Of a stretch of DNA of 64,000 nucleotides, positions 60,661 to 64,000 are shown piece after piece. The stretch is from JANSWP01 sp041941305 (GTDB taxonomy: Bacteria > Bacteroidota > Bacteroidia > Chitinophagales > Saprospiraceae): contig JBGTQJ010000015.1 in assembly GCA_041941305.1 (NCBI GenBank), positions 1 to 64,000 on the forward strand, in the 5' to 3' direction. The notes under the pieces are model-generated. The model was given only the letters and a program-made list of their open reading frames with translations, was not told the origin of the DNA and ran no database searches. Within the stretch, counting starts at the first letter, position 1, and the number at the start of each line of letters is the position of its first letter. The translations under genes and the position numbers were made by a program.

Positions 60661-61767
60661 ATGAGGTTTCTCCAATCCGTCCGATTCCAAATTAATTTCA
60701 AAAGAATGCTGCGCATCGCACTTCTTTGGGCGATGGTTGGGGCAATAGACGCGCTATTCACAAATTTGCTTACCAAAAGTGGTTTTCTAACTACCACTCC
60801 TGATTATCAATTTTTTGAATTCCTGTTTTTCCATGTGGGCATTTTTGCTATTTCCGGTATGTTTTCGGGAGCTATATTGGTTTTCTTTTTCAAAAAACCA
60901 TTCCGACGATTTACTTTTTTTCAGAACCTCCTTATACAGAGCTTTATTATTATTTTTTTAAACATCATTTTATTTTTCATCATTTTTTCAGTGATTAATT
61001 TGTTAAAGGTTGAAACAACGAGTCCTGAATCAACAATTTGGCAATCCTTCACAGTTCTACTTTTTTCACCCTATTGGATAAAAATCATTGGTCTGGTTTT
61101 AATTCTCATCATTTCAACTATCATTATTTTAAACATCAGCAATAAATATGGTCCAGGTATGTTTCTGAAATACATCTTTGGTCATTTCCACAAACCACAC
61201 CAGGAAGAACGAATCTTTTTATTTGCGGACATGAACCATTCTACGACAATTGCTGAACAGATAGGGCATATTGAATTTCACGATTTGCTGCGTGACTTCT
61301 TTAGAGATTTTACCGATGCCATTCTCTATACTCGCGGACAAGTCTATCAATACGTTGGTGATCAAGTCGTCATTACCTGGACTATGAAAGACGGACTTCG
61401 AAATTTTAATTGCGTTCGTTGCTATTTCACAATGAAAGAAAGCCTTCAGAAACGCGCAAAATTCTATGAAGCCAAATATGGAATCATTCCTAAATTTAAA
61501 GCAGGTTTGCATTCAGGTTATGTAACAACAGGGGAAGTAGGCGTGATTAAAAAAGAAATTGTTTATTCGGGCGATGTACTCAACACCACCGCCAGAATGC
61601 AAGATTTATGTAGTGAATACAAGCAAAACATTTTGATTTCCAAACATTTGCTCGATCAGCTCAATTTGCCGCCAGATAGTTTTGAACTTAATAAGATTGG
61701 AGATATTGATTTGAGAGGAAAGAAAGAGAGGATAAGACTCTATACTTTTGAGAATGAAGGAAATTGA
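60661..61767 (+). CDS. Membrane class III adenylate/guanylate cyclase
   Basis: 368 aa from the ATG at 60661. Four TM segments at about 15-165 precede the catalytic domain (about 180-335). It has the first metal ligand in LFADMNHST (D190), the second in YQYVGDQVVITW (D234), KFKAGLHSGYVTTGEVG, and the transition-state pair in DVLNTTARMQ (N308, R312). All key residues appear intact, so it should make cAMP or cGMP; FKAGLH with a lysine favours ATP as substrate. The membrane part is of the four-helix MASE-like type seen in Bacteroidota cyclases. It starts 36 bases after ettA, probably in one transcript. Confidence 0.85.
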   Translation: MRFLQSVRFQINFKRMLRIALLWAMVGAIDALFTNLLTKSGFLTTTPDYQFFEFLFFHVGIFAISGMFSGAILVFFFKKPFRRFTFFQNLLIQSFIIIFLNIILFFIIFSVINLLKVETTSPESTIWQSFTVLLFSPYWIKIIGLVLILIISTIIILNISNKYGPGMFLKYIFGHFHKPHQEERIFLFADMNHSTTIAEQIGHIEFHDLLRDFFRDFTDAILYTRGQVYQYVGDQVVITWTMKDGLRNFNCVRCYFTMKESLQKRAKFYEAKYGIIPKFKAGLHSGYVTTGEVGVIKKEIVYSGDVLNTTARMQDLCSEYKQNILISKHLLDQLNLPPDSFELNKIGDIDLRGKKERIRLYTFENEGN

Positions 61768-61862
61768 ATCGCTTTCATGCAGCAATACACATCAACCATC
61801 CCGAATTTTCAACTAAAAAAATTTATTTCCAGCCTTTTTGATTAACTTATTGATAATCAAAA

Positions 61863-61917
61863 TGTTCCGGGGCACGAGTTCAGGGTTTGATTAACCCTCA
61901 ACTCGCACCCCGGAACA
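61863..61917. terminator. Long hairpin between convergent genes
   Basis: TGTTCCGGGGCACGAGTT and its near-exact complement at the right pair over about 25 bases around TGATT (AGGGTT / AACCCT inside). It ends the cyclase transcript and shares GCACCCCGG text with the G-rich family. Confidence 0.75.
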
Positions 61918-61993
61918 GAATTAATTATTTCGTGAGTTGACAATCAATGAATTAGGATGCGATTGAAAAATCCGGGATACTGCATGTTTACTA

Positions 61994-64000
61994 TCATTGT
62001 TTAATCAATCTTTGAGTCCAAATTTGAAGCCCATTTTCAAGTAATCTGATGAAATAAATACCCGAAGGCATTGAACTTAAATCAAAGGTATGCTCATGTT
62101 CCATGGGCACTTGTTTTTCAGTCTTTACAATCTTGCCCCATAAATCAAGGATTTGATACTCCCCTTCTATTAGACTCGAACCTGGCAATGTAACTGTAAA
62201 CATTCCCGGTGTTGGATTGGGAAAGGCCTGAAGATTGAGAGAGCGCCTTTGGTCTCCTATACCTCCAAGAATATCTACCGAGCAAATATTATCAATTTGT
62301 GCAGAGGAATAACTCTCCGCCCCACCCTGTTCACTGGTTAACCCGTTGGTTATATATACAACCGGCTGTACCAAAACTCCCTGCCCCATCCCTCCACAGG
62401 GATCTAATTGTCCAAAGTCATTTAGGCTAAATGGGATCTGTATCTCCATCCAATCTGTGGAGTCAAAAACAGATAGAGGGATGGCTATTTCATTTTGAGT
62501 ATTTGAAAAAACGGACTCAGCACCAAAGCCTATTACAATTCTTCGGTTGGGGTTATTGGGAGAATCAGCGTTTGTCTGTTTGGCGCGAAGTGAAATAAAT
62601 CCTTCATTTTTTTGCAGACAAACTGGTTCTTCCAAACTCAGCGCATCAGTTTCATGGTAATTTCCACTCAACTCAACAGTCCAGCCATCGAGGCTTAGTC
62701 CATCACTTTCATTAACATGTGGATCACCCCAAACCCCGATCCACCCCTCTAATGCTCCTCCTGAATTGAGTCCCCCTGCTATCGCACCTATATTAAATCC
62801 TGAATTTTCAAAAATGGAATTGCTACAATCGGGTAAATTGCTACAGGAAATGGAAACTTTTTGAGATTTCGTAAATACTTCACAGAAGCTGCCATCTGCT
62901 CTTTTACGGGTCACCACCATCGTAATATTGTAATTTCCACTTCCAGAAAAATTGTGACAAAAAGCTTGATTTCCAACAGTTGTAGCCACAGGTACAGGAG
63001 TCATATTTCCAATATGCCACTCAACTGTATCACAATCACTCAAGGCAATGGGTGCAAAACATCCTTTACAAGAGTTAGTGGAAGCCATACTCGTAAAACC
63101 TTTCTCGACGGCATCACTTAAAGACTGAATATCGCATGGACATGGATCGGGACAATCCATATTGAATTTGAGCACACAATAGCAAATCTCGGAACCGCAA
63201 TAGCCTTTTAATCTCAATTCATAGGAACCAGGCATATAATACCATGCCGGTAAAATATTTATTCCAAAAATGGGCGAAGCTGTCTCACTTCCAGTAGCTA
63301 CAATAGTATTGGGAAGACGGACAAGCGCCCAATTCAATGGAGCGTTGGATGCACACTTATCACCTTCACAGTTTAAACGTCCCGTAAAAACAAAACTTTT
63401 TCCTGGTTGTGGACAACCCAATTGAATAGCATTTGCTCCACAAGCCAGTTGTTGGCTAGGTGCTCCTCTGTCCCAGCGAACAAACATATCTGTAAAATTC
63501 TCGCAATAGCAGGAATCACATTCCACAATGACTTTATAAGAACAAACAGCCTCATTCATGCAATCATCCTGAGCAGTCCAGGTTACAGTCGTTACCCCTG
63601 AAGGATACGTTCCGCTCGCATTTCCAGTAGAATTGAAACTATTTGTTAAAACCACTGATGGAGCACAATTGTCCGTAGCAGTAGGAGAAATGAACTGAAT
63701 AGCTGCCTCACAAATCCCATCAGCATTTACTGTTCCCAGAACTATAGTATCTGAAGGACAATAAGTGAAAACTGGTGGTATTGATTCAAGTACCTGGACG
63801 ATACTAGTACAGGCATCTGTATTTCCACACCAATCTGTCACTGTTAAGATCACCGGGAAAAATCCGCATTGATTAAAGGTGCCTGGGCTTACAGCAAGAG
63901 AGGCTATTTCACAATCATCACTTGAAAGATCATTTATCTCATGCGGGTTGAGACTGGCAATACAGTTTCCGTCTAATACAATACCTGAACCAGGCAAGCA
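61994..64000 (-). CDS. Large secreted HYR-domain protein with T9SS sorting domain, 5' end beyond window
   Basis: At least 668 residues are visible; the frame is open to the window end, so the N-terminus is missing. At about 75-160 lies an HYR domain (PPVFTYCPSDTIVLGTV; ATDNCAPSVVLTNSFNSTG; GVTTVTWTAQDDCMNEAVCSYKVIV), with part of another before it. HYR domains are immunoglobulin-like adhesive modules. Cys-rich and PKD-like segments follow (about 160-400), then a beta domain (about 400-580). The last 80 residues (LQAFPNPTPGMFTVTLP; LSSMPSGIYFIRLL) form a type A sorting domain. Probably a very large surface adhesin or matrix protein. Confidence 0.85.
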   Translation of the reverse strand, partial: CLPGSGIVLDGNCIASLNPHEINDLSSDDCEIASLAVSPGTFNQCGFFPVILTVTDWCGNTDACTSIVQVLESIPPVFTYCPSDTIVLGTVNADGICEAAIQFISPTATDNCAPSVVLTNSFNSTGNASGTYPSGVTTVTWTAQDDCMNEAVCSYKVIVECDSCYCENFTDMFVRWDRGAPSQQLACGANAIQLGCPQPGKSFVFTGRLNCEGDKCASNAPLNWALVRLPNTIVATGSETASPIFGINILPAWYYMPGSYELRLKGYCGSEICYCVLKFNMDCPDPCPCDIQSLSDAVEKGFTSMASTNSCKGCFAPIALSDCDTVEWHIGNMTPVPVATTVGNQAFCHNFSGSGNYNITMVVTRKRADGSFCEVFTKSQKVSISCSNLPDCSNSIFENSGFNIGAIAGGLNSGGALEGWIGVWGDPHVNESDGLSLDGWTVELSGNYHETDALSLEEPVCLQKNEGFISLRAKQTNADSPNNPNRRIVIGFGAESVFSNTQNEIAIPLSVFDSTDWMEIQIPFSLNDFGQLDPCGGMGQGVLVQPVVYITNGLTSEQGGAESYSSAQIDNICSVDILGGIGDQRRSLNLQAFPNPTPGMFTVTLPGSSLIEGEYQILDLWGKIVKTEKQVPMEHEHTFDLSSMPSGIYFIRLLENGLQIWTQRLIKQ

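Overview
The window looks like a chromosomal stretch of a free-living, surface-active Bacteroidota bacterium, probably Saprospiria-like; that rank is an inference from gene style, not from a marker gene. Direct support: at least six secreted proteins end in type IX secretion (T9SS) sorting domains of type A or type B, several carry long adhesin-like repeats, promoters fit the Bacteroidota TTTG / TAnnTTTG pattern, Shine-Dalgarno sites are mostly absent, and BatD-like, Uma2-like, DUF1761-like and BtuB-like genes of that phylum are present. One assembly gap of 98 N lies at 43572-43669. I saw no rRNA, tRNA or CRISPR array.

Layout. 1-5131: a truncated IS701-type transposase, a membrane protein, and a two-gene cassette (1922-2931) bracketed by two near-identical directly repeated fragments of a T9SS sorting domain, then a two-domain secreted protein. 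5387-23105: a secretome-rich region with four intact T9SS cargo proteins of about 440-1260 aa, decayed secreted-protein genes, a Stf0-like sulfotransferase, a VOC-domain protein, a small outer-membrane barrel, and a noncoding stretch (17386-19307) with two tandem copies of a structured element and a long palindromic MITE-like element. 23169-28308: GH3 beta-glucosidase, a Rossmann protein, a metallo-beta-lactamase-fold hydrolase, and an AraC DNA-binding remnant.

28792-33619 is the most system-like locus: a protein with an HExxH metallopeptidase-like N-terminus and a vWA C-terminus, a MoxR-type AAA+ ATPase, and a large LRR-BRCT-helical-repeat-LRR protein, all on one strand. AAA+/vWA pairs of this type form NTP-driven chaperone or conflict systems; the third gene is the likely specificity or effector part. 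Then come an M14 carboxypeptidase-like exported protein, a Uma2-family nuclease-like protein, a barrel / fibronectin-III gene pair, a second truncated Uma2 gene next to an IS630-type remnant, and a sodium:solute symporter.

43862-47181 is a vitamin B12 uptake locus: cobalamin riboswitch, BtuB-like TonB-dependent receptor, and a DUF4465-like T9SS-targeted protein that may act with it at the surface. 47193-64000 carries housekeeping and envelope genes: DinB-like, DksA/TraR zinc finger, BatD-like, a membrane-anchored LAS-type peptidase, an ALDH7-like dehydrogenase, a minus-strand envelope run (GT-C glycosyltransferase, RodA, barrel protein, glucosaminidase with LysM, PAP2-like membrane protein), EttA, a membrane class III nucleotide cyclase, and a T9SS/HYR protein cut by the window end.

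Intergenic DNA is unusually rich in long perfect inverted repeats. Some are ordinary terminators, but there are also (i) a G-rich/C-rich degenerate repeat family between genes, (ii) two copies of a palindromic element at 47.7 and 49.6 kb, and (iii) the tandem structured elements at 18.1-18.4 kb.
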